Source: Thiomicrorhabdus xiamenensis
GTDB taxonomy: Bacteria > Pseudomonadota > Gammaproteobacteria > Thiomicrospirales > Thiomicrospiraceae
DNA: 64,000 nt
Direction of reading: 5' to 3'
NCBI RefSeq assembly: GCF_013282625.1
Contig: NZ_CP054020.1
Coordinates: 186,001-250,000, forward strand
Shown: positions 17,244 through 27,015 of the stretch, piece after piece
Numbering within the stretch: position 1 is the first letter of the stretch
How the letters are laid out: every line of letters starts with the position of its first letter
Made by a program: the position numbers and the translations under genes
The notes under the pieces: generated by a model
Database searches by the model: none
Told to the model about the DNA's origin: nothing
What the model saw: only the letters and a program-made list of their open reading frames with translations

Positions 17244-18605
17244 TTATCGGCGCTGGGATTTTCCTGTATGGAAGTACGCTTTTGTCAGTTGCACAACGAT
17301 TGGAGACAGCACCAGCAGGGCGATTAGGTTCGGAATTGCCATTAGGGCATTAAGAAGATCCGCCAAAATCAGTACGGTATTGAAGTAATCCGACAGGGCT
17401 GCACCGGCAAAGATAGCAATAACCCAGAGTATGCGGTACGGCGTAATGATTCGCGTGTTGCTTAAATATTCGGCGCAACGCTCGCCATAGTAACTCCAGC
17501 CAAGCAGGGTAGTGAAAGCAAAAACCGCCAAGCTGACGGCGACCAGCATTGCGCCTAAATCGGAACCGATGCCTTGAGTGTAAGCCATGGAGGTTAGGAC
17601 GGAACCGGTTTCACCACTGGTCCAGACGCCAGTGACCATAATGACCAGCGCGGTCATGGTACAGATAATAATGGTATCGATAAAGGTTCCAAGCATGGCG
17701 ATATGCCCCTGGCGTACCGGGTTATCGGTTTGTGCTGCGGCGTGTGCGATCGGTGCGGAGCCGAGTCCGGCTTCATTCGAGAATACGCCGCGTGCAATAC
17801 CGAACTGGATTGCCAGAATGATGCTGGCTCCGGCGAAGCCACCGGCTGCAGCCGTTCCGGTGAAAGCATTGCCGATAATAGTGCTTACAGCTGTAGGAAG
17901 GGCGTCCCAGTGCAGTGCCAGAATCCAGAGTGAAACACCGACATACAACGCGGCCATTAAAGGAACCAGTGCCGTGGCGACGTGTGCGATTCGCTTGACG
18001 CCGCCGAAAATAACCAGACCGATCAACGCCATCAGGGCGAGACCGGTGTATTGATTGTCGATTGAAAAAGCGCTCTGCATAGCACCGGCAACGGCGTTTG
18101 CCTGAACCATGTTACCGATGCCGAAGGCGGCGATGGTTCCGAAAAGTGCAAAAGCGAAAGCTAAAGGTTTCCACTTATCGCCCATACCGTTTTTAATGTA
18201 ATACATAGGCCCGCCGACATAACGTCCGTCTTCGTCGGTTTCTCGGTAGTGCACGGCGAGAACCGCTTCGGAATACTTCGTCGCCATACCGATCAGAGCG
18301 GTAACCCACATCCAGAAAATAGCGCCCGGCCCACCGATAAACAGTGCCGCAGCAACCCCGGCGATATTTCCCGTGCCGACTGTAGCAGCCAGCGCGGTAA
18401 AGAGTGCGCTCATCGGCGGGATATCTCCGGCTTTATCCGAATGCCGCCCGCGCCACAGCATTTTGAATGCCTTGCCGAGATTGCGTAAAGGCAAAAAACC
18501 GAGTCTGAATGAAAGGAAAATTCCTGTGCCTAAAAGCAGGGTCAGCATGACCGGGCCCCAAGCCCATCCGCTGGCGGTGGACAGCAGTTGGTTAATCGTC
18601 TGCAT
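17244..18605 (-). CDS. Sodium:alanine/glycine symporter family protein (AGCS)
   Basis: 453 residues with about ten predicted spans. Family signatures: PPMSALFTALAATVGTGNIAGVA near residue 65 and EAGLGSAPIAHAAAQTDNPVRQG in the middle. AGCS proteins import alanine or glycine with sodium. No ribosome-site problem: the ATG at 18605 is preceded by a short leader after the metallopeptidase gene (81 bases), so it may be read through from the cluster upstream. Substrate specificity cannot be read from the sequence alone. Confidence 0.92.
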   Translation of the reverse strand: MQTINQLLSTASGWAWGPVMLTLLLGTGIFLSFRLGFLPLRNLGKAFKMLWRGRHSDKAGDIPPMSALFTALAATVGTGNIAGVAAALFIGGPGAIFWMWVTALIGMATKYSEAVLAVHYRETDEDGRYVGGPMYYIKNGMGDKWKPLAFAFALFGTIAAFGIGNMVQANAVAGAMQSAFSIDNQYTGLALMALIGLVIFGGVKRIAHVATALVPLMAALYVGVSLWILALHWDALPTAVSTIIGNAFTGTAAAGGFAGASIILAIQFGIARGVFSNEAGLGSAPIAHAAAQTDNPVRQGHIAMLGTFIDTIIICTMTALVIMVTGVWTSGETGSVLTSMAYTQGIGSDLGAMLVAVSLAVFAFTTLLGWSYYGERCAEYLSNTRIITPYRILWVIAIFAGAALSDYFNTVLILADLLNALMAIPNLIALLVLSPIVVQLTKAYFHTGKSQRR

Positions 18606-18686
18606 AGAGATGCTCCGCGAATATGAGAGTCGTTATAAAATTTATTTTCCAGTCACCGTAGCGACAAAGCATTTACTTGTCCAGTT

Positions 18687-19736
18687 TTATTCTGGAGGTG
18701 TTTTGATCGATGCCACATAGGCGGCAATGGTTTCGTCTATAAAGCGCAGCTTGCCTTGCACGATGTCCGAGACCTTAAATGGATAGGGGTCGGAGACCCC
18801 CATGCTTCGATTGAGTGCGTTCATTACCTGCGTCACTCTATGCCATTCCGAGAACCAGTGATCGAAGTTATGTTCCTGAGGATCGTAAACGCTTAGTCCG
18901 TAACTCTGAGCCGTCTGCAAAGTATCGACTATATGCAGATAATGGGCCCAGGTCTCAGCCCAGTCCTCATGCGGATGGCTGCTGGCATAGGGAGTGATGT
19001 AACGGCCGCGCCAATGGTTTTGTTTACCTTGCTGGTAATAGCGTTCCAGAGCTTCATTGTAATCTTCACGTTCATCGCCGAAGACTTCGCGGAATTTTGC
19101 CTTCTGATCGTCGGTTGCAAACAGTTTACCCCAGAAGTAGTGGCCGATTTCATGACGGAAGTGGCCCAGCAGGGTTCGGTAGCGTTCCTGCATCTGCTCT
19201 TTCATGGTGTGCAGGAAGCCTTCGTCGGCCTCGGCTGCATTGAGCGTGATCAGTCCGTCAGAATGCCCGGTCAAAACATGTTCGAGGTCGATATTCGGGT
19301 TACTGCGCTTATCTTCGAGAAAATCGAATTGCAGATTTGCGATCTGTTCCGGACGACGTGCATTGATCAGCCTGAGGGCGATAAGGGTCTGAAACAGCTG
19401 ACGCTTGCAGCGTTCCAGACGAAACCAGCGGTTGAGGTTTTTCTCATGGCTCAGATCGGGAATCGTGCGGGTTGTTCGGCAGGCAATGCATTGGCAGTTG
19501 CTGTCGGTATTCGACAGCAGCCAGTTACAGCCGACATCGGCGGAGCGATGTTCGCAGACCGAGAAGTCAAGCGATTGCTTTTTATCGCCGGTATGCGCGA
19601 TAAAGCGGTTTTGGACAAGTTCGCCGCTCCACATGGTTCCTATCTGAGGATCATAGGCAAGATCGCGCCCACAGCTTTTGCAGACGTGATCGTAAAAGAA
19701 CACTTCCTCTCCGCATACGCAATAGAATCGTTTCAT
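18687..19736 (-). CDS. Putative zinc-binding metallopeptidase (DUF2248 family)
   Basis: 349 residues. N-terminal zinc-ribbon (Cys6, Cys8, Cys19, Cys22) and a second Cys cluster near residues 61-86, then a helical domain with the metalloprotease motif HEIGH at 195-199 and a downstream DWAETWAHYLH segment that could supply the third zinc ligand. This pattern is the 'putative zinc-binding metallo-peptidase' family usually encoded beside alpha-E and circularly permuted ATP-grasp genes, as here. The gene starts 6 bases after the alpha-E stop. Substrate unknown; a role in processing a peptide made by the neighbouring ATP-grasp ligase is inference. Confidence 0.85.
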   Translation of the reverse strand: MKRFYCVCGEEVFFYDHVCKSCGRDLAYDPQIGTMWSGELVQNRFIAHTGDKKQSLDFSVCEHRSADVGCNWLLSNTDSNCQCIACRTTRTIPDLSHEKNLNRWFRLERCKRQLFQTLIALRLINARRPEQIANLQFDFLEDKRSNPNIDLEHVLTGHSDGLITLNAAEADEGFLHTMKEQMQERYRTLLGHFRHEIGHYFWGKLFATDDQKAKFREVFGDEREDYNEALERYYQQGKQNHWRGRYITPYASSHPHEDWAETWAHYLHIVDTLQTAQSYGLSVYDPQEHNFDHWFSEWHRVTQVMNALNRSMGVSDPYPFKVSDIVQGKLRFIDETIAAYVASIKTPPE

Positions 19737-19742
19737 ACGGGG

Positions 19743-20687
19743 TCAGGCGACTTGTTTGGGATTGAACCAGGTGCTGTATAGAAGTCGGTTGATTTGCGAC
19801 AGCTCTTTTTGTATCCAGTCAAGGTGATTATGGAGTTCATTGCTTCCTATGATTAATTTCTGTTCGGCGCTGATTTTCTGTTGCAGGGATTTTAGCGCAT
19901 TCTGCATCGGTTCTGGGTTTGGAAGTTTGCGCATAAACCAGCACATTTCGTTAAGACAGTAACTAATGGAACGGGCAAACTCTTCGTCCTGAGTCAGGAA
20001 CTGCAATACTTCCTGACCGGATATTTCGGTTTGATACTGCTGGCGGTACATAAAATAGGCATTGATCGAGCGCAGCAGATTCGCCCACAGTATGGCATCA
20101 AAATAAGACTCATCATCCTTTTCAAAGTGTTCCTGGGCAACAAAAAGTCCTCCCTCATCGATCAATCGGGTTGTCATATCGGCACGTTCGATGAGCATTC
20201 CGAGTTTCAGAAAGCGATAGGTTTCGTTATGACTCATGGTGCCTTCAAGCATGCCGGTATATGCCTGACAGGCACGAATGATTTTCGACAGCAGTTCGTT
20301 GCGTTTGGTGCGGGTGGCGAAATCCTCCTGATGGTTTTTAACCATGACGTACAGCTCATTGATGTGAATCCAGGCTTCGCGCGGCAGAATATCGCGGGTG
20401 GTACGGATATTTTCTCTGGCCCACCAGAGCGATGAGATCAGCGATGCCGGGTTGTTACGATCGCTCAGGAGCATCTTCATGCAATTCTGTTCGCTACGGC
20501 TGTCGTAATGCAGGGCAAAATAATCTTCATTGCTGGTGATCTGAACCAGGCCATACCAGCTGAGCTTAACCGACTTGGGTAGATCAAGCATCAGTTGTGA
20601 GTGAACTTTGGCCAGACGAGCGGTGTTTTCGACACGTTCGATATATCGGGCCAGCCAGTATACGCGTTCGGCGACTTTTGAAAGCAT
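19743..20687 (-). CDS. Alpha-E domain-containing protein
   Basis: 314 residues from the ATG at 20687, which overlaps the ATP-grasp stop (TAATG) and has GGAGG upstream. The sequence is all-helical with the typical opening LSKVAERVYWLARYIERVENTARL and later LKLGMLIERADMTTRLID, matching the alpha-E (DUF403) family. These proteins are encoded with circularly permuted ATP-grasp enzymes and are proposed to act with them in making or attaching a peptide-like product; the chemistry is not known. An in-frame extension upstream (to 20873) lies inside the ATP-grasp gene and is not used. Confidence 0.92.
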   Translation of the reverse strand: MLSKVAERVYWLARYIERVENTARLAKVHSQLMLDLPKSVKLSWYGLVQITSNEDYFALHYDSRSEQNCMKMLLSDRNNPASLISSLWWARENIRTTRDILPREAWIHINELYVMVKNHQEDFATRTKRNELLSKIIRACQAYTGMLEGTMSHNETYRFLKLGMLIERADMTTRLIDEGGLFVAQEHFEKDDESYFDAILWANLLRSINAYFMYRQQYQTEISGQEVLQFLTQDEEFARSISYCLNEMCWFMRKLPNPEPMQNALKSLQQKISAEQKLIIGSNELHNHLDWIQKELSQINRLLYSTWFNPKQVA

Positions 20688-22141
20688 TAGTTTTCCTCCT
20701 CTGTCACGACGATCCAGGTGTCTTTGGAACCGCCTCCCTGAGATGAATTGACCACCAGAGATCCTTTTTTCAATGCGACTCGTGTCAGGCCGCCGGCCGT
20801 CACATACGTTTTTTCGCCCAGCAGAATAAACGGTCGCAGATCGACATGTCGCGGCTCGAGGCTTTGGTCGCATACGGTTGGTACGGTGGAGATATTCAAC
20901 GTCGGTTGGGCGATATAGTTTCTCGGGTTTTCCCGAATCAGTTGGCGGAAAGTCTCGATCTCTTCCATGCTGGCTTTAGGGCCAATCAGCAGGCCGTAAC
21001 CGCCCGATTCGTTGGCCGGTTTGACAACTAATTTATCCAGGTGCTCGAGAACATAGTTGCGTTCCTCTTCCCGGCTGCAAAGGTAGGTGGGAACATTTTC
21101 AATCAGAGGCTCTTCGTTGAGGTAAAAGCGAATCATGTCCGGTACATAGGCATAGACTACCTTATCGTCAGCGACGCCGCAGCCAGGTGCATTGGCAATC
21201 GCGACCTTGCCGGCTTTCCATGCGCGCATCAGGCCGGGAACGCCCAGAGAGGAGTCTTCGCGAAAAACTTCCGGATCCAGAAAAGCGTCATCGATACGGC
21301 GGTAAATGACATCGACACGCTTAAGACCCTCGATATTGCGCATATACACGCAATTATCTTCAAGAACCACCAGGTCTGAGCCTTCGACCAGTTCGGCACC
21401 CATTTCATGCGCCAGATAGGCGTGTTCGTAGTAGGCTGAATTGAAGATTCCCGGCGTAAGCACGACCACTTCCGGATTATCGGTTTTGTAAGGGCATAGG
21501 GAACGCAGCATCGACAGCAGTTGCATCGGGTATTGATCGACCGGAAGAATATTCATATCGTTGAAAACTTCGGGCATGACCTGTTTCATCACTGCGCGGT
21601 TTTCAAGCATATAAGAGACTCCGGACGGAACGCGTAGATTGTCTTCCAGAACGTAGATTTTGCCGGTGACATCTCGCACCAGATCGGACCCGCAGATGGA
21701 TGCCCAGGAATTGTGTTTCAGTTTCATTCCGCAACATTCCGGTCGAAAGTCTTTTGAAGAGGTGATGATTTCTTCGGGCATAATACCGGCCTGGAAGATC
21801 TGACGTTCGTTATAGACGTCTTCGATAAAACGGTTCAGCGCTTTCAGGCGCTGTTTAAGGCCGTCGCTGATCTGTTTCCATTCTTGGCTGCACAAGGTTC
21901 TTGGAAACACGTCGAAAGGCCACAGGCGGTCGATATTCCCTTTATCGCTGTATACGGTAAAGGAGATGCCCATATTGGCGATTGCGACTTCAGCGCTGCT
22001 CTGCATCTCTTGAAGCGAGTTGAAAGGCGTATTTTCGAATTGTTTGAGTAGCGGTTTGGCTGCTGTACGGGGCGTGTTGTTTTCAGCCACAGCTTCATCA
22101 AAGTAATCGCCGGCCGGGTAGTCTTTGAGGTATTCGAGCAT
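20687..22141 (-). CDS. Circularly permuted type 2 ATP-grasp protein
   Basis: 484 residues. Seen: GKIYVLEDNLRVPSGVSYMLENR, the PAW/GxxK region around LVVKPANESGGYGL and the C-terminal DLRPFILLG and VVNSSQGGGSKDTWI, all typical of the circularly permuted ATP-grasp (DUF404/407) family. ATP-grasp enzymes form carboxylate-amine bonds. In other genomes this gene sits with alpha-E, a transglutaminase-like protease and a zinc metallopeptidase; here the transglutaminase is absent from the cluster. First gene of the three-gene unit, with a likely promoter in the AT-rich 195 bases upstream. Confidence 0.92.
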   Translation of the reverse strand: MLEYLKDYPAGDYFDEAVAENNTPRTAAKPLLKQFENTPFNSLQEMQSSAEVAIANMGISFTVYSDKGNIDRLWPFDVFPRTLCSQEWKQISDGLKQRLKALNRFIEDVYNERQIFQAGIMPEEIITSSKDFRPECCGMKLKHNSWASICGSDLVRDVTGKIYVLEDNLRVPSGVSYMLENRAVMKQVMPEVFNDMNILPVDQYPMQLLSMLRSLCPYKTDNPEVVVLTPGIFNSAYYEHAYLAHEMGAELVEGSDLVVLEDNCVYMRNIEGLKRVDVIYRRIDDAFLDPEVFREDSSLGVPGLMRAWKAGKVAIANAPGCGVADDKVVYAYVPDMIRFYLNEEPLIENVPTYLCSREEERNYVLEHLDKLVVKPANESGGYGLLIGPKASMEEIETFRQLIRENPRNYIAQPTLNISTVPTVCDQSLEPRHVDLRPFILLGEKTYVTAGGLTRVALKKGSLVVNSSQGGGSKDTWIVVTEEEN

Positions 22142-22200
22142 AATCAGAGCCTCATCTATGGTTTTTTATACAGGTTTAAACCAATAGATGTGCAAATAAC

Positions 22201-22223
22201 AAAAAACACTTATAAAACAGTGT
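22201..22223 (-). terminator. Weak intrinsic terminator after the lipoprotein gene
   Basis: Read leftward: ACACT, an eight-base AT-rich loop, AGTGT, then six Ts. The stem is short, so termination may be partial and some transcripts could run on into the ATP-grasp gene. Confidence 0.45.
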
Positions 22224-22336
22224 CTTATGTTTATTTTAAGCAGTTTTTTATAAGCGTCTTGTCGCTGCTTTGAGATTTGCGCCCTGAAAAGGTGCTGTTT
22301 TGTGGTTGCCTTGGTGCATTTTTCTGTAAAGAGCCA

Positions 22337-22978
22337 TCACAGAGCCTCTTGCAACTTTTGAATGCAGGTTTGGCGCATTTTCTGCAGGCTGTTCTGCAAC
22401 CGTTGTGCGTCGTTTCGAGTCCAATCTTCGACGGAGAAGAATTTGCCGTTTTCTGCCTTGAACTGGCAGACGTTCTGCCACAAGGTACTGCTCATTGATA
22501 GAGTCGCGTTTCCATCCAGAAACTGACTCAGAGGCAGAACTTTGGCCGATAGAGTGTAGGTAATGCGGAAATGATCAAGCTTAAGCGGAAAGCGTGAATA
22601 GTTCGCTTGCGCCCGCAGGTCAACAAACCAAACCAGTGTTTCCGGTGCAAACTCTTTTTCTCTCAATATCGACCAGTCTTTTTTGCGGATCACGGTGCCA
22701 TCTTCGAGTGCCGGAACTTCCTGCTTTATTGCGTCGATGGTGCGCAGGTTTTCTTGTTCAGTGTGGTAAGCCTGTCGAAGTTTTAATGTAGCTGGATCCA
22801 TTTTAAAGTCGGATAACTGAGTATCCAGGTTGATCGGTTGTGCATAGTAAACAATCAAGTGATCCGAGTCGCTCAGGAAATCGTCCAGCTGTGCTTGGCG
22901 ACTTGGATTATTACTGCAGGAACTGACGAGTAAACTGCCGATAAGCAGTATCAGGGGGATGACTGTTTGGGAACGCAT
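22337..22978 (-). CDS. Lipoprotein of unknown function
   Basis: 213 residues from the ATG at 22978, preceded by AGGTG. The signal peptide (VIPLILLIGSLLVSSC) ends with a lipobox whose Cys is at about residue 21. The mature part is helical and acidic, with one further pair of Cys near residues 170 and 206 that could form a disulfide. I do not recognise the family. The upstream in-frame extension to 23137 lies inside bioF and is rejected because it would bury the signal peptide. It stands between bioF and the ATP-grasp cluster. Confidence 0.65.
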   Translation of the reverse strand: MRSQTVIPLILLIGSLLVSSCSNNPSRQAQLDDFLSDSDHLIVYYAQPINLDTQLSDFKMDPATLKLRQAYHTEQENLRTIDAIKQEVPALEDGTVIRKKDWSILREKEFAPETLVWFVDLRAQANYSRFPLKLDHFRITYTLSAKVLPLSQFLDGNATLSMSSTLWQNVCQFKAENGKFFSVEDWTRNDAQRLQNSLQKMRQTCIQKLQEAL

Positions 22979-23051
22979 GCTGCACCTGTCTGGCTGTTTT
23001 AGAATTGATTTTATATAAAAAAAACCATTTAGCCTACAGCCGTTAAGGGAA

Positions 23052-24254
23052 TTAAACTTTTGCAGAGGACTCTTGACGATGGATTTCATCCAATGCTTGA
23101 AGAAGGGCATCAACCTCTTCGACAGTATGTGAGGCACTGAAAGTAATCCGCAGACGAGCCTGGTTTTGCGGGACCGTCGGCGGACGAATGGCCGCGACCC
23201 AGAAGCCTTTTTGCTTTAATTCTTCCGACCATCTCATAGCTGTTTCACTGGCACCGAGCATGACTGGCTGAATCGCTGTCGGCGACGACCACAGTTTCAG
23301 GCCGATTTGCTGTGCACCTTGACGGAACTGTTGAATCAACTCTTGCAGGTGGCGACGCTCTTTGTCGGCGCTCTTGACCAGTCGCAATGCCTGACGTACC
23401 GCAACGGCGTTAAGCTGAGGGCTGGCCGTCGTGTAAATGTACGGGCGTGCGAACTGAATCAGTGCTTCAATGGCGGTTTCGCTACCGGCGACAAAGGCGC
23501 CGCTACAGCCGAACGCTTTACCCAGAGTACCTATCTGCAGAGTGTTGCAATCGGTCTCGAGATTAAAATGGTTAAGTGTTCCTTTGCCTTCCTGGCCAAG
23601 AGCGCCAAAACCGTGGGCATCGTCGATAATCAGCCATGCGTGATATTTTCGAGCCAGTTCCTGAATCTCCGGCAGCGGTGCCAGATCGCCATCCATGCTG
23701 AAAACCCCGTCGGTGACAATTACGGCTTGCTGCTCTTTGGCCTGTGCTTGTTGTAGGCGTTTTTCCAATGCAGTCATGTCGCCATGCGGGTAACGCTTGA
23801 ATTCGGCCTCCGAATGCAGGGCGCCGTCGACCAGTGAGGCGTGATTGAGTTTGTCGCCAAGGATCACATCGCCTTTTTGAGCGAAAGTCTCCAGCACAGC
23901 CAGATTAGCCATAAAACCGGTCGAGAACAGCAGGACGCGTTCGACGCCAAGCCAGTCGGCTAGCTCGTCTTCCAGAAGATGGTGTTCAAGATGGTGCCCT
24001 GTGACCAGATGCGCGGCCCCGGAACCGTAGCTGATGTCGTCGTTCTGCAGAGCGGCGATCAGGCGTTGCTTGATTTGCGGGTGATTGGCCAGTCCAAGAT
24101 AATCGTTGGAGCAGAAGTTGATGCAACAAAGACCGTTGATTTGCATCTGCGGTTGTTGCGGGCCGAAGGCGAGGGGTCTTTGGCGATAGAGGTGTTCGCT
24201 ACGGCGTGTTTTCAGTCTGTCGGAAAAACGCTGTTGAATTGTTTCTATCGCCAT
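23052..24254 (-). CDS. bioF: 8-amino-7-oxononanoate synthase BioF
   Basis: 400 residues from the ATG at 24254; the extension to 24329 lies in bioB. PLP-dependent α-oxoamine synthase: NDYLGLANHP near residue 50, the GSGAAHLVTG loop, DDAHGFGALG and the PLP lysine in GTLGKAFGCSG (Lys246). It condenses pimeloyl-ACP with alanine in biotin synthesis. The gene starts 7 bases after the bioB stop. The C-terminal half carries RPPTVPQNQARLRITFSA, normal for BioF. Operon with bioB; bioH and bioC are 10 kb downstream on the same strand. Confidence 0.96.
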   Translation of the reverse strand: MAIETIQQRFSDRLKTRRSEHLYRQRPLAFGPQQPQMQINGLCCINFCSNDYLGLANHPQIKQRLIAALQNDDISYGSGAAHLVTGHHLEHHLLEDELADWLGVERVLLFSTGFMANLAVLETFAQKGDVILGDKLNHASLVDGALHSEAEFKRYPHGDMTALEKRLQQAQAKEQQAVIVTDGVFSMDGDLAPLPEIQELARKYHAWLIIDDAHGFGALGQEGKGTLNHFNLETDCNTLQIGTLGKAFGCSGAFVAGSETAIEALIQFARPYIYTTASPQLNAVAVRQALRLVKSADKERRHLQELIQQFRQGAQQIGLKLWSSPTAIQPVMLGASETAMRWSEELKQKGFWVAAIRPPTVPQNQARLRITFSASHTVEEVDALLQALDEIHRQESSAKV

Positions 24255-24261
24255 GGCGGAA

Positions 24262-25275
24262 TCAGGCGGATTTTTCGTCGGATTTGATTGCCGAGCGATC
24301 AGCCTGCATATTGATACCGAGTTTGGCAAACAGAACCGTGTCGTGATCCGATTCAGGGTTGTCGGTGGTCAATAGCTTGTCACCGTAGAAAATCGAATTG
24401 GCTCCACCAAGGAAACACAAAGCCTGTGCTTCGTCGGTCAGTTCCATTCGTCCAGCAGACAGGCGCACGTAAGAGTGTGGCATCAGAATACGTGCTGTCG
24501 CGATGACGCGGATAAATTCGAAAGAATCGGTTTTGCCGCGCATATGCTCCAGAGGCGTGCCTTCAACCGGAACCAGCAGATTGATCGGTACCGAACTCGG
24601 GTGATGGTGCATATTGGCAAAGGTTCTCAACAGCTCGGCCCGGTCTTTATGGGCTTCGCCCATGCCGATAATCCCGCCGGAACACACATTGATCCCCGCT
24701 TTTTGCACCTTGTCGATGGTGTCCAGACGATCCTGGAAAGTACGGGTGGTAATGACCTTCGGATAGTAGGCTTCGGAGGTGTCCAGATTGTGGTTGTAGT
24801 AGTCCAGACCGGCGTCCTTGAGCTGCTGAACCTGATCTTCGTCGAGCATTCCAAGCGTCAGGCAAGTCTCCATGCCCAGCCCCTTGACCATTTTGACCAT
24901 GTCGAGAACGATCGGGAAATCTTTCTTGTTCGGATTACGCCAAGCGGCACCCATACATAGACGGGTTGCGCCTTTTTCTTTGGCTGCCAGCGCTTTGTCG
25001 ACGACTTCCTGAACGGCCATCATTTTCTCTTTTTCAAGACCGGTGTCGTAACGGGAGCTTTGCGAGCAGTAAGAACAGTCTTCGGCACAGCCGCCGGATT
25101 TAATGTTGACCAGTGTGCTGGTTTGCACCTCATTCGCGTTGAAGTTGGCGCGATGAACAGTCTGGGCCTGAAACATCAGATCGTTGAAAGGCTGATCCAT
25201 AATGGCTCGAATCTCTTCCAGCGTCCAATCGTGACGAACCTGACCGATTTTTTGTTCCAGAGCGGCGTCTAACAT
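24262..25275 (-). CDS. bioB: Biotin synthase BioB
   Basis: 337 residues from the ATG at 25275. Radical SAM CxxxCxxC motif at Cys63, Cys67, Cys70 ([12 protein letters not shown]), plus the [2Fe-2S] ligand regions around [10 protein letters not shown] and ETCLTLGML, and the C-terminal [17 protein letters not shown]. It inserts sulfur into dethiobiotin. First gene of bioB-bioF; a TATAAT at 25329-25324 (leftward) lies about 50 bases upstream. No clear BirA-type operator was recognised in the 76-base gap to comF. Confidence 0.97.
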   Translation of the reverse strand: MLDAALEQKIGQVRHDWTLEEIRAIMDQPFNDLMFQAQTVHRANFNANEVQTSTLVNIKSGGCAEDCSYCSQSSRYDTGLEKEKMMAVQEVVDKALAAKEKGATRLCMGAAWRNPNKKDFPIVLDMVKMVKGLGMETCLTLGMLDEDQVQQLKDAGLDYYNHNLDTSEAYYPKVITTRTFQDRLDTIDKVQKAGINVCSGGIIGMGEAHKDRAELLRTFANMHHHPSSVPINLLVPVEGTPLEHMRGKTDSFEFIRVIATARILMPHSYVRLSAGRMELTDEAQALCFLGGANSIFYGDKLLTTDNPESDHDTVLFAKLGINMQADRSAIKSDEKSA

Positions 25276-25323
25276 AATCCAAATTCCGTGCTTATAACTG
25301 TTTAAATATTCGATAGTCGGAGT

Positions 25324-25329
25324 ATTATA
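25324..25329 (-). promoter_or_regulatory. Candidate -10 element for bioB
   Basis: Perfect TATAAT reading leftward, about 50 bases before the bioB start codon, in the short bioB-comF gap. No strong -35 seen. Confidence 0.4.
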
Positions 25330-25369
25330 GCTTAATAATATGTAAGCAGTATTGAGTCTTGATACAGAT

Positions 25370-26059
25370 ATGCACTGGTTAGAAGCCTGGCTGATCCCGC
25401 CGAGATCGGTTCTGAGCAACGCCGTGGGAGACGGCTTGGATTTATCCGCAGAGGAACGCAGCCGGCTTCCCAGAGTCCATTCGATCTGTCCCGTTTGTGC
25501 CGGAATTTCTGCTGACGGCCAGATTTGCGGACAATGCCTGCGGTCACCTCCGGCATTTGATCTAACGCAAGTTGCCTTCTTTTATCGTCCACCTATCGTC
25601 GAATTGATCCATGATTTGAAATATCATCGGCAGACGGCAAATGCCCGTCTGCTTGCCGAGCTGTACCTTGAAGAGATCGAGGCGAAATTATTGAACTCGC
25701 GTATCGAAGCGATTGTACCGGTACCGGTTCACCCTCTGCGGCGCCGTGAAAGAGGCTATAATCAGGCGGAGCTTTTGGCTCGTATCGTGGCCGGGCGTTT
25801 GGGTTTGCCAGTTGTTCGCAATGCGGTGCGCAGAGTCAAAAACACGCCGTCGCAGACGCATCTTGATGTTGTTGAACGCAAGCGTAATCTGCGCCGGGCA
25901 TTTGAAGTGGATACGCAGAAATTAAACGGCCTGAAGCGCTTGGCCATAATGGACGATGTGATGACCACAGGGGCCACTATTCAATCTTTGGCTGAGCAAC
26001 TTAAACAGCAGAGTGACGCCGAGTTTATTGCGGCTTGGGTCATTGCAAAAACCGAATAA
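25370..26059 (+). CDS. comF: ComF family phosphoribosyltransferase-like protein
   Basis: 229 residues from the ATG at 25370; an in-frame TTG at 25352 is also possible, and neither has a strong ribosome site. N-terminal four-Cys zinc finger (CPVC ... CGQC), then a PRTase-type fold with [15 protein letters not shown], the [22 protein letters not shown] segment and the PRPP loop [12 protein letters not shown]. ComF proteins are linked to natural transformation (ComFC/GntX type). Divergent from bioB, as is common in proteobacteria where comF/gntX sits next to bioH or bioB. Confidence 0.9.
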   Translation: MHWLEAWLIPPRSVLSNAVGDGLDLSAEERSRLPRVHSICPVCAGISADGQICGQCLRSPPAFDLTQVAFFYRPPIVELIHDLKYHRQTANARLLAELYLEEIEAKLLNSRIEAIVPVPVHPLRRRERGYNQAELLARIVAGRLGLPVVRNAVRRVKNTPSQTHLDVVERKRNLRRAFEVDTQKLNGLKRLAIMDDVMTTGATIQSLAEQLKQQSDAEFIAAWVIAKTE

Positions 26060-26085
26060 TCATAATTTCAGGCTGGGAGTAGTCA

Positions 26086-27015
26086 ATGCACAGTCACCAT
26101 CATTCCGTCGGTAGCAAGTCTTTTGGCGGGCAGCACAACCATGTTGCAGAGCACAGCGGCCATAGCCAGAAAAAAATCATGATTGCGGCGATTATTACCG
26201 CCAGTTATATGCTGGTGGAGATTATCGGCGGTTTATGGGTCAATTCCATTGCTCTGGTCGCTGATGGGGTACACATGCTTACCGATGCCATGGCGTTGGC
26301 CATTGCCTGGTGGGGTTTTCACATCGCGCGACGTCCAGCCAATGAGCGCATGACCTTTGGCTATCAGCGTTTTCAGATTCTGACCGCTTTCGTCAACGGT
26401 TTTACATTGCTGTTGATTGTCGGCGGGATCATTTTCATGGCGATTGAACGCTTTATTCAGCCGCAGGAGATTATGGGCAAAGAAATGTTCGTGATCGCGG
26501 TAATCGGGTTGCTGAATAATCTACTGGTGTTCTGGATTCTGCATTCCGGGGATCAGCATAATATGAATATGCGTGGGGCGACGCTGCACTTTCTGGGCGA
26601 TACTCTGGGATCGGTTGCGGTCATTCTGGGGGCGATTCTGATCTACTACACCGGCTGGACGCCGATCGATCCGATTCTCTCCATTTTAATGGCGACCATT
26701 ATCGGTGTCGGCGCTTATCGACTGACGCGCGAGTCTGCGCATATTCTGCTTGAGGGCGTTCCCGCCGGCTATGAGATTGCCGCAATCAAGCAAGACCTCG
26801 AAGCGCGTTTTGATTACCTCAGAGAGGTGTATCACATTCATATCTGGGCGATTGCCGAGGATCAGGTGATGATGACCCTGCATGCCCGAACCGACATGTC
26901 GCATATCAATGAACAGACGTTGGCTGACATCAAAGACTACCTGCACCACGAACATAAAATTCATCATGTAACGGTACAGCTGGAAAACGGTGTTTCTGCC
27001 GAAGCGAAGGATTAA
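26086..27015 (+). CDS. Cation diffusion facilitator metal exporter (CzcD/ZitB-like)
   Basis: 309 residues. His-rich N-terminus (HSHHH, HNH, HSGH), six predicted spans, zinc site motifs HMLTD (His63, Asp67) in span 2 and HFLGD (His168, Asp172) in span 5, and a C-terminal cytoplasmic metal-binding domain with HIHIWAI. These are the marks of Zn/Cd/Co-exporting CDF proteins that swap metal for protons. GGGAG precedes the ATG. It ends in a 4-base overlap with the convergent YugP-like protease gene. Confidence 0.94.
   Translation: MHSHHHSVGSKSFGGQHNHVAEHSGHSQKKIMIAAIITASYMLVEIIGGLWVNSIALVADGVHMLTDAMALAIAWWGFHIARRPANERMTFGYQRFQILTAFVNGFTLLLIVGGIIFMAIERFIQPQEIMGKEMFVIAVIGLLNNLLVFWILHSGDQHNMNMRGATLHFLGDTLGSVAVILGAILIYYTGWTPIDPILSILMATIIGVGAYRLTRESAHILLEGVPAGYEIAAIKQDLEARFDYLREVYHIHIWAIAEDQVMMTLHARTDMSHINEQTLADIKDYLHHEHKIHHVTVQLENGVSAEAKD

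Noticed and set aside
25276-25369. BirA operator between bioB and comF
   Set aside because: No good match to TTGTAAAC with its inverted partner could be seen in the gap.
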